Numbered from the stretch's first letter, positions 1-11,082 are shown. The stretch is DNA of 64,000 bases from Phymorhynchus buccinoides (GCA_017654935.2 CM065691.1:29693516-29757515); one strand, 5' to 3'. Notes: generated by a model not told the origin, from the sequence alone. Program-made: numbers and translations.

Positions 1-46
<46 letters not shown>
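1..46. repeat. (CT)n microsatellite
   Basis: Uninterrupted CT dinucleotide at the left edge of the window. In arm 2 of the inverted repeat the matching position falls at the N gap, so this tract may be what stopped the assembly there. Confidence 0.95.
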
Positions 47-50
<4 letters not shown>

Positions 51-374
51 TCACACTCAACTATATTGTCCCCATTCAGCATGTCTCTATCTCCCCTTGA
101 ATCCCCCCCCCCCCCTAACAAAATCTTGTTGTGGGACTCCTCTATCTGTCTCTTTCTCTGTCTGTTTGTCTGTCTGTCCGTCCGTCATTTGTTGAGTCTT
201 TCTCTCTCTGTACGTTTGTATTCATGTGTGTGTGGCCAAAATAATTTCAAGCCATATTTCCTAGAAATAAAGACATTGATGGTCAATCATTTAGCTATCG
301 TTCATGCGTTCGCTCTTTCCTCTGTAAAAAGTCGTTTACATAACTGCAATATTTGGAATTCTATCAATTTACTA

Positions 375-378
375 TTTA
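375..378. other. Empty TTAA target site
   Basis: Arm 1 reads TTTACTAT-TTAA-AAACAAGG. In arm 2 the same flanks surround a MITE at 16077-16425, with TTAA on one side and TTAT on the other. This is therefore the unoccupied allele or paralogue of that insertion. Confidence 0.8.
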
Positions 379-574
379 AAAACAAGGGAGAGATTTTTTG
401 CTTACGACACGAAGCACTACCAGTCTAACAATAATAATAATAATAATAATAACTTGACTTCACGTTTTAGCTAGGAATCTTTTTGACTGAACTTTTATCC
501 ATTAGAACTGCATTTACCCTTCCCTAATACTCTTCTGACCCTGTCTCTTTCACCCCCTTCTCGTCTTTCATGTG

Positions 575-690
575 TTGTGGGCGCAAGTGCAGTTCATGTC
601 CTGATCCTCCTAAGTCCAACACAATGCTGATCGGCGTCATGGGGCTCTTCGGAATCTAATAAACCTTGAAACCTTGAAACCTTGTCACGT
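575..690 (+). mobile_element. Retroelement 3' tail with repeated ACCTTGAA end
   Basis: A unique-looking stretch ends in AATAAA followed by three copies of an 8-base ACCTTGAA-type unit, the usual form of a non-LTR retrotransposon or SINE 3' end. No reverse transcriptase reading frame is visible. The family is unknown. The arm 2 copy is near 15779-15905. Confidence 0.5.
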
Positions 691-860
691 TCAAGCCAAT
701 TCAGCATAATAGGTTTATGTTCAGCACGTGTTTAGTCGGGGGGCTTTTTGCACAATAGACGTCACCCTATTATTGCGCCTGTTGTCAACGCCAGGGTACA
801 ATACACTTCCACAATACATACGAATTAATAGGGAAACTCAGACACCCTTAAAATATTCTG

Positions 861-888
861 ATCGCTTCTCGGCCTTTTGGCTAAGACA
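861..888 (+). pseudogene. U2 snRNA 5'-end fragment heading a repeat
   Basis: The first ~26 bases match the highly conserved 5' end of U2 snRNA (ATCGCTTCTCGGCCTTTTGG then CTAAGA). Similarity then stops, before the branch-point-recognition segment, so this is not a functional U2 gene. What follows to about 985 is a body that recurs in arm 2 with CGTCGTACATGGCGAAAGCC and a GACGTTAA-type end. I infer a chimeric snRNA-headed retroelement. Confidence 0.6.
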
Positions 889-983
889 GTGATTCAGGAA
901 CATAAATTTTTGTTTATACCCTGGTGTGTTTGTTCAGCCCGTCGTACATGGCGAAAGCCGATACGCGACGTTAATACTGAACT

Positions 984-1200
984 TCCAGTGTTTGCATGTA
1001 TTGCATTTTTAATACTAACGGGAACAGCAATGATGAGAACCTGTAAGATGCGTGTGCTTCATGACGAAGACAACTCAGACACCTAAATGTTTTGAAAAGC
1101 ATTCCAGTGTTTTCACGTATTGCATTTTTAATACTAACGGGAACAGCAATGATGAGAACCTGTAAGATGCGTGTGCGTCATTATGACGAAGACCATTAAT
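984..1200 (+). repeat. Two-copy tandem repeat, period 119
   Basis: A block with TTGCATTTTTAATACTAACG followed by GGGAACAGCAATGATGAGAA recurs 119 bases later. Arm 2 carries three copies with period 134 (15073-15470). The period difference reflects a 15-base segment missing from the first arm 1 unit. Confidence 0.85.
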
Positions 1201-1254
1201 GTTATAAACTGAATATTTGTACCAAGTGTTTACTCATGAAAAAGTCTTATTTTT

Positions 1255-1397
1255 CATATGGCCAACTGCCCACTAGATGCCATCATTGTTTTCGAAAGAG
1301 GCGCATAATCTCTTACATTTAAAAGCCTTCTGGGTTGGAAGTTCTTAGATGCCAGTTTACATATGGCTATCTGCCCACTAGATGCCATCATTGTTTA
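1255..1397 (+). repeat. Two separated copies of the 38-base unit
   Basis: Two copies of the unit containing GCCCACTAGATGCCATCATT lie about 105 bases apart with unrelated sequence between them. In arm 2 the same unit forms an 11-copy perfect tandem array (14603-15020), so this is the unexpanded state. Confidence 0.8.
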
Positions 1398-1604
1398 CAG
1401 TACGTCACGTGTCAAAATCACGTTTATTTTCACGTGTTTTCCCTCTTATAGCTGGTAGGAAATCTTATTTTGACCAACCAAGTGTTGCTCCCATACAAAT
1501 GTCCTCTTGCACGAAAACGAGACATCACTTTAAAGAGCAGCCTCGTTCGTATACGAGGAAAGTCTGAATGTGGGCCACACCGACCCAGAAAAAACCAAGG
1601 GACT

Positions 1605-1665
1605 TAATCCAGCCGGCTCAGTGGGTCTTTAATAAAAACTTGAAACTTGAAACTTTTTTTTCTCA
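1605..1665 (+). mobile_element. Retroelement 3' tail (AATAAA plus ACTTGAA repeats)
   Basis: CAGTGGGTCTTTAATAAA is followed by repeated ACTTGAA units and a T run. This resembles the 3' end of a non-LTR element with a short terminal tandem repeat. No coding remnant is recognisable upstream. Confidence 0.4.
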
Positions 1666-2311
1666 GTAATAACACCCCCCCCCCCCCCCTCCATATGCCC
1701 CACCACTAGACATTTTAGGACTCGAGTTGATCGTGTCAAATTAATGATACCCTTCAGGCAAGTGATAAAAGACAAGCTGTGTGAAATAAAGTCGCCGGTT
1801 CTTAACTTTTATGGAGATCTGTACAATAATGGTAATTGTACTTTTCGCTTTATTCACAAAGAGGAGGAAGTGTGGATTTTTTTTTTCTGGGAGGCTTGGG
1901 GTGGCTGAGCGATCGATCAGTTGTAGGCTCTGTAATTGGCTGATTGTCCGTCTGCCTGCCCGTCTTCTCTGCATGATCTCTTGCGTGGTGAAAACTGGCG
2001 GCACACTGGTGACCTCGTTGCGTCAGGGAAATGATGGCTCTGTGTGATAGGCCTAAGGCTCCCATGGTCTGTGTGTATCTTCATACTTTTTTTCTGATCA
2101 GTTGTCTGTAATCTATGTGCCAGGTTGTTGTAGGTGCAGTTTTAGGTCAGTTTTCGTGACGGCCGGGGGGTGTTGTGTTAAGAAGGACAATCATACGGAC
2201 TGTGGGATTGTGTATTTGAGAAACAAAGAAAGAAAGATTGTTCTGTCTATTAAGAAGCATTTCTGATCAATCCATGTCTGAAATAACTGGTTTTACTACC
2301 CCAGCCAAAAA

Positions 2312-2521
2312 GTGTTTTCCCCTGTTGTATTTTGTCAGTCCGTGAACTTCTTTTTGTTGTTCTTCTTATTTTTGTTGTTGTTGTTGTTGTTATTGTTGTT
2401 GTTCTTTTCCCCTCTGTTGTTGTTCTTGTTTTCTTCTTCTTCTTCTTCTTCTTCTTCTTCTTCTTCTCTTCTTCTTCTTCTTCTTCTTCTTCTCTTCTTC
2501 TTCTTCTTCTTCTTCTTCTTT
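2312..2521 (+). repeat. (GTT)n and (TTC)n microsatellite
   Basis: A GTT-rich stretch passes into a long TTC run, interrupted twice by CTC. Arm 2 has the complementary GAA/CAA tract (13426-13582) of different length and interruption pattern. All open frames here are simple poly-residue artefacts. Confidence 0.95.
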
Positions 2522-2697
2522 ACCTTATGGTATAGCAACATAAGGTGTTGACAATTTAGTGCGTGAGCATGAAAAAAAACTACACGGTATGTTTCTAGTT
2601 GTCGCATGTTATCTCAATTCATTGGGTTTCTTCCTTTGTCTGTTCTCAAACGGGCCCTTTAGTGAAACATCGTATTCGCCACTCATCATAGTTTCTG

Positions 2698-2943
2698 TTA
2701 ACCCTTTCGCCGCCAGTCATTTTTCAGCCAAAAATTACCATTAAACTTAACTGGGTAGAGACAAAAATGCATCTGCAATATTGGGAATTCCTCTGTGACA
2801 TGTATAACATTAGGCCTATCCTTACCTCCCAAAATTAAGAAAATAAGGTCTTTGGATAACAGGCCCTGATCTGATGCCTTTTAGTGACATGGGTGGTAAA
2901 CCATTGTGGTGCATAAATGGGACATTGGCGGTGAAAGGGTTAC
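2698..2943. mobile_element. TTAA-type MITE, 246 bp
   Basis: The element begins TTAACCCTTTCGCCGCCA and ends GGCGGTGAAAGGGTTAC, terminal inverted repeats of about 16 bases with a TTAA (one side decayed to TTAC) at the ends. It has no ORF. Same-family copies are at 13002-13247 (the arm 2 partner), 16077-16425 and 52055-52302. TTAA ends are the hallmark of piggyBac-type transposition, so a piggyBac-related non-autonomous family is inferred. Confidence 0.75.
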
Positions 2944-3434
2944 AAAAAACTTTAAAGGAAGGGAAGCTGTAATACTAAAGTATAAAAGAGTGGTCTTTAT
3001 AAGGAAAAAGTGATTACTAAAAATGAAAACTAGTATGCGACAATCAAGCAGTCTTAGGGAACAAAGGGAGGCAATGGAAAAGTATAATAAAATACATCAA
3101 GAACCAAACATTAAAAAGGATTTGGAGTGAAAGGAAGCAGATTTATCAGGAACTTGTACCGGTAATTTAATACAGTCCAAATTAAGACATCAAGTCGCTA
3201 AATCTCTCCTCATCTCTCCCCCAGTACCAACCCCGCACCGAAAAATAGAGAAAGGTACCTTTACTATTAAGAAAAGTTAAGTCAAAGAAAAGATCCACTA
3301 AAATTCCAGTTGTGCATATTGATTGCCAGCTTTTGTGACAATATGTGAAGAGATGTCAGCATGGATTTCTACGACCACATTAAGTAATAAATCACACCTA
3401 CTGGTTTTAGGTTCTTATGCAAAATACAATAAAG

Positions 3435-3707
3435 TTACACTTCAGTACTTTTAGCTCCACCTTTTCCATACTGATATAATATTTTCCTACATGTACATCT
3501 ACGTGCGACAGTTTGCGAGGACGAACAGATTGGAATTTTATCACAGCAATATGATTTCACAGCTTCTTTAATTAAACTGGAAGGATTTATTCCACAATCA
3601 TCAACGAACACTCTTATCTTTGACACAGTGTTATCACCGCAGTATTTTAGAAATGAACTCATGTAGCGCCATATCTCTGAAGTGTAGATAGCACGTTGTG
3701 CCATCAA
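3435..3707 (-). CDS. Hypothetical 90-residue protein, arm 1
   Basis: This uninterrupted frame starts MMAQRAIYTSEIW and has seven cysteines, mostly in its C-terminal half. I recognise no family. It is intact in both arms (partner 12238-12510). By hand I count nine nucleotide differences over 273 bases, five changing a residue, which gives no sign of purifying selection. It is divergent from the 3828 exon, with 120 bases between start codons. It could be a small gene, a first exon or a chance ORF. Confidence 0.3.
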   Translation of the reverse strand: MMAQRAIYTSEIWRYMSSFLKYCGDNTVSKIRVFVDDCGINPSSLIKEAVKSYCCDKIPICSSSQTVARRCTCRKILYQYGKGGAKSTEV

Positions 3708-3827
3708 TCTCCGAGATCATTGTGAGGATATTGAATGGTGTGATTAGGCGACTGCTCGTGATCATTTCCACCAAACTGCTCCAGCGCTAAAGCCGTCTTT
3801 CAGACAACGCTGCAGTCACTCACCACT
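3708..3827. promoter_or_regulatory. Candidate bidirectional promoter, arm 1
   Basis: A short gap separates two divergent start codons. It is preserved in arm 2 (12118-12237) with only a few changes. No TATA box or other decisive motif is visible, so the assignment rests on position only. Confidence 0.25.
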
Positions 3828-4520
3828 ATGGCCCTGGTCGTTCCTGAACGCGTTACAGACTCGCGGCCCCGCTCCATGTCCAAATTAGCGGAGAGCCCCG
3901 GGCCCCAGATTCGGTTCGGCGGCCGGATGATGACGCCCAAACCGGTATCCGCCAAGCTCTCGGCCTCCACCACCAAGCCCCCCTCTACGTCCTCCTCCAA
4001 CCCCTTGAACCGTCGCCCGGGCTCCAAGGGCAACAAGAAGAAAGACGCCCTCAAGGACCCCAACGTAGCCATGGCCTGGGCCGCCGTCCGCAAGGCCGAG
4101 ATGTCTCTGGTGGAGTTCGACGCTCCCCCGGAGATCCTTCAAGAACACACGGCGTCAGCACCACCCTCGGGGGTTCACCAGGGGGTAGCTTCATCTTCTG
4201 ATCCTCAGCCTCCTCCTTCTCGTCAGCAGCAGCAGCAGCCCGCCCCTCAGTCCCTCACTCCGGCAGAGTTCCGCGTGAGGGCGGAGAAGGCTGCGGAGTT
4301 TGAGGTGGAGCACAACTGGCTGCTGAAGGAGGAGACGGAGCTGAAGGTGAAGAAGCTGGACCAGACCAAGCGTAAGCTGGCCATTTTCCTTCCAGATGAG
4401 GAGGCCATGGAGCTGGGCATCACCAACCGCCTGGAGGAGGTCAAGGCCATGGTCAAGTTCCGCTCGGACATATCCTCCGTGCTGGACGACCTCAGCCCCT
4501 GCCAGCGGGAAAGGATCCTG
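3828..4520 (+). CDS. 5' coding exon of an unidentified basic/coiled-coil protein, arm 1
   Basis: The frame opens at an ATG with A at -3 and G at +4 and gives 231 codons to a probable splice donor (GTCAGT) after ...CQRERIL, phase 0. Beyond that point the frame runs into a GT-rich, GATG-repeat intron, so the longer ORF to 4607 is not all coding. Residues 1-80 are basic and rich in Ser/Pro, with a GSKGNKKKD patch. Residues ~130-150 hold a short polyglutamine. Residues ~150-225 are charged and helical, with a run EFRVRAEKAAEFEVEHNWLL likely to form a coiled coil. A basic tail followed by a coiled coil resembles microtubule-associated proteins such as HAUS8, but similarity is too weak to assign. 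No further exon is seen before the inverted-repeat centre, so the gene is truncated here. The sequence is high-GC in third positions, unlike its surroundings. Confidence 0.7.
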
Positions 4521-4529
4521 GTCAGTTCA

Positions 4530-4860
4530 GGGTGTGTGTGTGTGGGTGGTGGGTGGGTGGGGGGTGTATCGATGCAGGGAGGGGTAGGCGTAGGGATGGA
4601 TGGATAGAGAGAGGGATTGATGGATGGATGGATAGATGAGTGGATGGACGGATTCAAATGAGTTGATGGGATGGATGGAAGTTCGGATAGGTGGATGTGT
4701 AGATAGGTTCTGGTAAGTTGATTGCATGGATGGGTGTATGGCTGGATTCTTGTGAGTCGATAGGAGGGATGAATGAGTGCATAGGCGATTGGATGGAGAG
4801 GTGAATGGATATATGTATGGATGCATAGAATGGATGTATGGAGAACAAGTATGATGATAG
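4530..4860 (+). repeat. GT-rich then degenerate GATG/GGAT tetranucleotide repeat
   Basis: A (GT/GGGT)n stretch leads into a degenerate GATG-type array with ATAG and GAGT variants. It lies just inside the presumed first intron of the preceding exon. The arm 2 partner is about 11083-11405. Confidence 0.85.
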
Positions 4861-5085
4861 TTGTCGGTGAGTCAGCAGAATATTTTTAAGAGAGTTCAGT
4901 GTTTGTTTGTTTTTTTAACTGAGTGATTATTATGGTGCGCATAAGAGGGGGGTTTATTGCGCTGACTTGAAGATAAGTAGGCCTATGATAATGATTGATG
5001 AGTTACAAGGGTATGATTGTAGTGACGTTCTGTGAGGATGTGTTGATAGTGACTGCTGATTTTAAATTAATCCTTATCAGAGGTT

Positions 5086-5425
5086 AGGGCCTAGCCACAC
5101 TGCATACGATTTGACCCACATACGATACGATTGTGACGATGTCTGTGAGTCATGATTCACGTGAAATACTTCCGTCTAAAAATAACTATACTGCTTTTCG
5201 TTCACTATATTCATGTAGACCGCAATACACGAATCAAATAAAATGTCCGATACAAAAATAAGATATTTTATCAGATTCGTGTACGGGAGACTACAAAATA
5301 TAGTGAACATAACTAGTAGGATTTCATCAGATTTACTTAGACAGTAGAATTGCACGTCAATCATGCCTCACGAATGTCAAAATCGGATCGTAGTGAATCG
5401 AATCTTATGCAGTGTAGCCGGCCCT
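5086..5425. mobile_element. Foldback MITE, ~340 bp, arm 1
   Basis: The left end AGGGCCTAGCCACACTGCAT pairs with the right end ATGCAGTGTAGCCGGCCCT. The complementarity continues inward with mismatches (TTCACGTGAAAT against ATTGCACGTCAAT, and GTTCACTATATT against AATATAGTGAAC), so the whole element is an imperfect palindrome with no ORF. The flanking TTA-like bases are compatible with a PIF/Harbinger-type element, but this is not proven. Copies are at 10495-10855 and a partial one at 35425-35545. Confidence 0.7.
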
Positions 5426-5620
5426 TTAGAGCTGGCCCTGTGTGAGAGTCGAGTTTGGTGTCTAAGCAGAGGGTAATACATGTAATGTTTGTTGTGTGCA
5501 TGACTGTATGCTGCTCACACAAAGTAAGGGATATTGCGTTTTGTAAGATCACTATGTGTTCAACAACGAAATTATAAGTTTCTATTCAATTTGAAAAAAA
5601 AAGTATGTTATTCCATGAAC

Positions 5621-6175
5621 ATAAAATCGAAGACTGAAATTAATTTTGAAACGTCACGTGATTGCCAGAGAAGACGGACATCAATGGGTGCAACGTCAAA
5701 AAGTCACAAAAATAGTCATAACGCAGTTGACAACGTGTTGGACCACGGTTTCTTGCAAAGCATAGCGAGACAGTTTATTTAAAACGGTCAGGGGTCTTGT
5801 AGACCATGGGAAGGTCTAGGTTTCGTGGATGTGAAGATGATCTTGCACAAAATGTGCTCAGTGGAGACGCGAATTGTCATTTTGGAGGTTAAAATCTGCC
5901 CAACGCTGGCGTTTTTCAATTTCAGCTTGCATCATTGTAACGGTCGTAAGAGGATCTAAGGACGCCGAAAATAAACACTAATCCTCCAGAAAATCTTCAA
6001 GAGACTGCTCCAGAGCATGAGAAAGCATTGCCTTGAATGGCTGGTAGCAAACACTGGCCCAACAATCTGTCAACTGTGTAAAGGTGTTTTGTGATTTTCA
6101 ATAACACACCCACTGGTGTTTGTCGCATCTGGCGATCACGTGACATTTTATAATTGATTTGTGTCTTCGATTATA
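5621..6175. mobile_element. Foldback element, ~555 bp, arm 1
   Basis: The left end (ATAAAATCGAAGACTG, then GTCACGTGATTGCCAGA) matches the reverse complement of the right end (GTCACGTGATCGCCAGATGC and CGAAGACACAAATCAATTAT). Imperfect complementarity extends about 145 bases or more into each side. There is no ORF of note. The arm 2 partner is about 9739-10300. Superfamily unknown. Confidence 0.6.
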
Positions 6176-6239
6176 CAGCCAAGAAAGGCTTAACTATCAT
6201 TTTCACATGAAATTGAACGTATCGGTCTGGTTATTGAAC

Positions 6240-6370
6240 CCCTACTTTTTGTGAGCGGTGTATGTATGTATGTTTGTTTGTTTGTGTTGTTGTTATTGTT
6301 GTTTTTGCTTTTGTATTCTGTTGCTTCATTGTGTATGCATAAAGGTATGTGTGTGTATGTCTGTGTAGAA
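6240..6370 (+). repeat. GTAT/GTTT-rich low-complexity tract
   Basis: Short degenerate runs of TATG, TTTG and GTT. The same tract lies in arm 2 near 9540-9660. Confidence 0.6.
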
Positions 6371-7173
6371 GTGTATGATATATATTTATGACACACAGAC
6401 CCTATTTCAGATTGTAAGACCGTGCAAGGTTTTTTCCCCCGGCAGAACATAGGAGTATGAGTTATCTCTATGATGGATAGAGATAGACTACTGTTACTAT
6501 GCTATTGTCGATGTTTCGGACAGTATACGTTTTATTCATCTGTTCTTATTTCTTCGGAGCGTCTGATCCCAAAACGAAAATTTTGAAATAATTCATTTTT
6601 TTAAATTAAGGCACAGTAAAATGATAAAACTGACACAATCTTTGTCACACCATAAACCAACCAACCAAATTTCATTACGATTTCCCCAGTATTTTTGTTT
6701 TTAGGTAAAACAATAAAACGGACATAGTCATTGGGAAACCATGAACCATACAACCACATTTCATTACGATTTATCCAGTAGTTTGTGTTTTGGCGACTGG
6801 GACACTTACTTTTTTGTTTGCCCACAGGCAGAGACAGAGAGTTGTGAATATTACTACAACAAGACAAAGGATTACGAACCCGCCGAAAGCAAGTAAAGAT
6901 GAACAATGGCTCATGAATAAATCACCTCAAGCATCATTTTGTCCCCATCTCGAGCCATTCTCATTCTTCCTGGACCTTTTCTCTCTCCTGGGTCTTTGGA
7001 AAGGGAAAACAATAGTGGTTTTACAAAGGTACTAGACGAGAAGGCGATTGGTTTTTGCGCTGTGGTAGCGTGGAAATCCAATCCATAAAACAAATAACAA
7101 AAATGTGGAGTTCTCTATTGTTTGGGGCGAAACAGAAAAAACTGCACGTACCCTGAGTGAAAACGTGGGAAGA

Positions 7174-7332
7174 CAAAAGAAATGGGGGGGGGGGGGGGGT
7201 TGGGGGGGTGCGGTTTTGTGATTGGTCCTTTTGTTTATATTTCATTGTGTTGCTGTTAGTTTGTTTGATGTTTTATTTTGTATTTTGGGCATTTTTATTA
7301 CCACGGTCAGAGGCCGGGGTTTTGGCGGATTG

Positions 7333-7372
<40 letters not shown>
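7174..7372 (+). repeat. Poly-G tract and (GT)n microsatellite
   Basis: A run of more than ten G is followed about 130 bases later by a (GT)n tract of roughly 38 bases. The arm 2 counterparts (poly-C near 8695-8720, (CA)n at 8540-8578) differ in length. Confidence 0.95.
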
Positions 7373-7376
<4 letters not shown>

Positions 7377-7941
7377 CGATTATCTTAAAAACTACTGTTT
7401 GACCGTGCTGACCTTGACCTTGAAGTTTGACCTTGAAAACCGAAATTTCCTTCTTTGGGCTATGTAATTTCCCCCCCAGCTTTATTTCGTGAACTAGTGA
7501 ACAGAATCGCTTCAAATTTTGTGTGGTGGTGTACCATGGTGAAAGGAAATTTGTATACAAGGTCAGCTGTATCTCGTGAACTGAACAGAATCGCTTCAAA
7601 TTTTGGCTATGTATTTTATGCGTTCTGTAAGGGTGGAAAGTGGTGTGGGTTGGTTTTTTTTTTTGGGGGGGAGGAGGACATAACTCTGACCGGGTTTGCA
7701 TTGCTCACAAATGCGTTGCTGCCGCTCGGCGATGCCCTTGTTTTTATATTTTATTTTGCTATGATGATTTGTATGGGGAAACTGAAGTGGGATTGATTGC
7801 ACGCACTGACCTATGGAAACCGCTCTTTGTCGATCGTCTCTCTGTATGTAGGCTATACTTGCAAAACAAAACGCTTAAGGTCTGTGTACACGTTAACATT
7901 ATTCACGATATATTTATATTTTCCCCATGGCAACACAGTGA

Positions 7942-7971
7942 CAGCCCACTCTTAATATGGCTTACTACAGC
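7942..7971. other. Spacer at the centre of the giant inverted repeat
   Basis: Thirty bases separate the arms. Bases up to 7941 (...CATGGCAACACAGTGA) are complementary to bases from 7972 (TCACTGTGTTGCCATG...). The spacer itself is not self-complementary. Confidence 0.93.
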
Positions 7972-8537
7972 TCACTGTGTTGCCATGGGGAAATATAAAT
8001 ATATCGTGAATAATGTTAACGTGTACACAGACCTTAAGCGTTTTGTTTTGCAAGTATAGCCTACATACAGAGAGACGATCGACAAAGAGCGGTTTCCATA
8101 GGTCAGTGCGTGCAATCAATCCCACTTCAGTTTTCCCCATACAAATCATCATAGCAAAATAAAATATAAAAACAAGGGCATCGCCGAGCGGCAGCAACGC
8201 ATTTGTGACAATGCAAACCCGGTCAGAGTTATGTCCTCTCCCCCCAAAAAAAAAAAAAAAACACCCACACACACTTTCCACCCTTACAGAACGCATAAAA
8301 TACATAGCCCAAAATTTGAAGCGATTCTGTTCAGTTCACGAGATACAGCTGACCTTGTATACAAATTTCCTTTCACCATGGTACACCACCGCACAAAATT
8401 TGAAGCGATTCTGTTCACTAGTTCACGAAATAAAGCTGGGGGGAAATTACATAGCCCAAAGAAGGAAATTTCGGTTTTCAAGGTCAAACTTCAAGGTCAA
8501 GGTCAGCACGGTCAACCAGTAGTTTTTAAGATAATCG

Positions 8538-8539
<2 letters not shown>

Positions 8540-8578
<39 letters not shown>
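8540..8578 (+). repeat. (CA)n microsatellite, arm 2
   Basis: Complement of the GT tract at 7334-7372. Confidence 0.95.
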
Positions 8579-8581
<3 letters not shown>

Positions 8582-9738
8582 CAATCGCAAAAACCCCGGC
8601 CTCTGACCGGGTAATAAAAATGCCCAAAATACAAAATAAAACATCAAACAAAACTAACAGCAAACACAATGAAATATAAAACAAAAGGACCAATCCCCCC
8701 CAACCCCCCGCCCCCCCCGTGCACCCCACACCCATTTCTTTTGTCTTCCCAACACGTACACGTTTCATCAGGGTAGCGTGCAGTTCTGTTCTCCCAAAAC
8801 AATAGAGAACTCCACAGTTTGTTATTTGTTTTATGGATTGGATTTCCACGCTACCACAGCGCAAAAACCAATCGCCTTCTCGTCTAGTACCTTTGTAAAA
8901 CCACTATTGTTTTCCCTTTCCAAAGACCCAGGAGAGAGAAAAGGTCCAGGAAGAATGAGAATGGCTCGAGATGGGGACAAAATGATGCTTGAGGTGATTT
9001 ATTCATGAGCCATTGTTCATCTTTACTTGCTTTCGGCGGGTTCGTAATCCTTTGTCTTGTTGTAGTAATATTCACAACTCTCTGTCTCTGCCTGTGGGCA
9101 AACAAAAAAGTAAGTGTCCCAGTCGCCAAAACACAAACTACTGGATAAATCGTAATGAAATGTGGTTGTATGGTTCATGGTTTCCCAATGACTATGTCCG
9201 TTTTATTGTTTTACCTAAAAACAAAAATACTGGGGAAATCGTAATGAAATGTGGTTAGTTGGTTTATGGTGTGACAAAGATTGTGTCAGTTTTATCATTT
9301 TACTGTGCCTTAATTTAAAAAAATGAATTATTTCAAAATTTTCGTTTTGGGATCAGACGCTCCGAAGAAATAAGAACAGATGAATAAAACGTATACTGTC
9401 CGAAACATCGACAATAGCATAGTAACAGTAGTCTATCTCTATCCATCATAGAGATAACTCATACTCCTATGTTCTGCCGGGGGAAAAAACCTTGCACGGT
9501 CTTACAATCTGAAATAGGGTCTGTGTGTCATAAATATATATCATACACTTCTACACAGACATACACACACATACCTTTATGCATACACAATGAAGCAACA
9601 GAATACAAAAGCAAAAACAACAATAACAACAAACAAACAAACAAACATACATACATACACCGCCTCACAAAAAGTAGGGGTTCAATAACCAGACCATACG
9701 TTTCATTTCATGTGAAAATGATAGTTAAGCCTTTCTTG

Positions 9739-10300
9739 GCTGTATAATCGAAGACACAAATCAATTATAAAATGTCACGTGATCGCCAGATGCGATAAAC
9801 ATCAGTGGGTGTGTTATTCGAAATCACAAAACACCTTTACACAGTTGACATATTGTTGGGCCACTGTTTGCTACCAGGCATTCAAGGCAATGCTTTCTCG
9901 TGCTCTGGAGCAGTCTCTTGAAGATTTTCTGGAGGATTAGTGTTTATTTTCGGCGTCCGTAGATCCTCTTACGACCGTTACAATGATGCAAGCTGAAATT
10001 GAAAAAACGCTAGCGTTGGGCAGATTTTATCCTCCAAAATGACAATTCGCGTCTCCACTGAGCACATTTTGTGCAAGATCACCTTCACATCCACGAAACC
10101 CAGACCTTCCCATGGTCTACAAGGTCCCCTGACCATTTTCAATCAAATGCCTCGCTATGCCTTGCAAGAAACCGTGGTCCAACACGTTGTCAACTGCGTT
10201 ATGACTATTTTTGTGACTTTTTGACGTTGCACCCATTGATGTCCGTCTTCTCTGGCAATCACGTGACGTTTCAAAATTATTTTCAGTCTTCGATTTTATG
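9739..10300. mobile_element. Foldback element, arm 2 copy
   Basis: Inverted counterpart of 5621-6175, with scattered substitutions and small indels. The ends CGAAGACACAAATCAATTAT and CAGTCTTCGATTTTAT are preserved. Confidence 0.6.
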
Positions 10301-10494
10301 TTCATGGAATAACATACTTTTTTTTTCAAATTGAATAGAAACTTATAATTTCGTTGTTGAACACATAGTGATCTTACAAAACGCAATATCCCTTACTTTG
10401 TGTGAGCAGCATACAGTCATGCACACAACAAACATTACATGTATTACCCTCTGCTTAGACACCAAACTCGACTCTCACACAGGGCCAGCTCTAA

Positions 10495-10855
10495 AGGGCC
10501 GGCTACACTGCATAAGATTCGATTCACTACGATCCGATTTTGACATTCGTGAGGCATGATTGACGTGAAATTCTACTATCTAAATAAATCTGATGAAATC
10601 CTACATTTAGTTATTGTTCACTATATTTGTAGTCTCCCGTACACGAATCTGATAAAATATTTTATTTTTGTATCGGACATTTTATTTGATTCGTGTATTG
10701 CGGTCTACATGAATATAGTGAAACGAATGTGAATAGTAGTTATTTTAGACGGAAGTATTGTGGCTAGGCCCTGTCACGTGAAATCATGACTCACAGACAT
10801 TCGTCACAATCGTATCGTATTTGGGGTCAAATCGTATGCAGTGTGGCTAGGCCCT
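10495..10855. mobile_element. Foldback MITE, arm 2 copy
   Basis: Counterpart of 5086-5425. It is slightly longer because the right half contains a short rearranged insertion around 10725-10800. Confidence 0.7.
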
Positions 10856-11082
10856 AACCTTGATAAGGATTAATTTAAAATCAGCAGTCACTATCAACAC
10901 ATCCTCACAGAACGTCACTACAATCATACCCTTGTAACTCATCAATCATTATCATAGGCCTACTTATCTTCAAGTCAGCGCAATAAACCCCCCTCTTATG
11001 CGCACCATAATAATCACTCAGTTAAAAAACAAACAAACACTGAACTCTCTTAAAACTATTCTGCTGACTCACCGACAACTAT

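Larger units (their letters stand above)
1..7941 (+). repeat. Arm 1 of a giant inverted repeat
   Basis: Read on the plus strand, this block matches the reverse complement of 7972-16748 in the same order along its whole length. Shared landmarks are the U2-like fragment (861), the 246-base MITE (2698), the TTC tract (2431), the 90-codon ORF (3435), the 231-codon exon (3828), two foldback elements (5086, 5621) and the GT tract (7334). The arms differ by scattered substitutions, microsatellite length and several larger indels. The outer end lies at or beyond the window edge. Confidence 0.97.

Noticed and set aside
861..888. A functional U2 snRNA gene
   Set aside because: The match ends after about 26 bases. 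The branch-site recognition segment, Sm site and 3' stem-loops are absent.
3828..4520. Firm naming of the exon as HAUS8
   Set aside because: A basic N-terminus plus a coiled coil is shared by many cytoskeletal proteins, and no diagnostic motif was seen. A profile search with the full transcript would decide.
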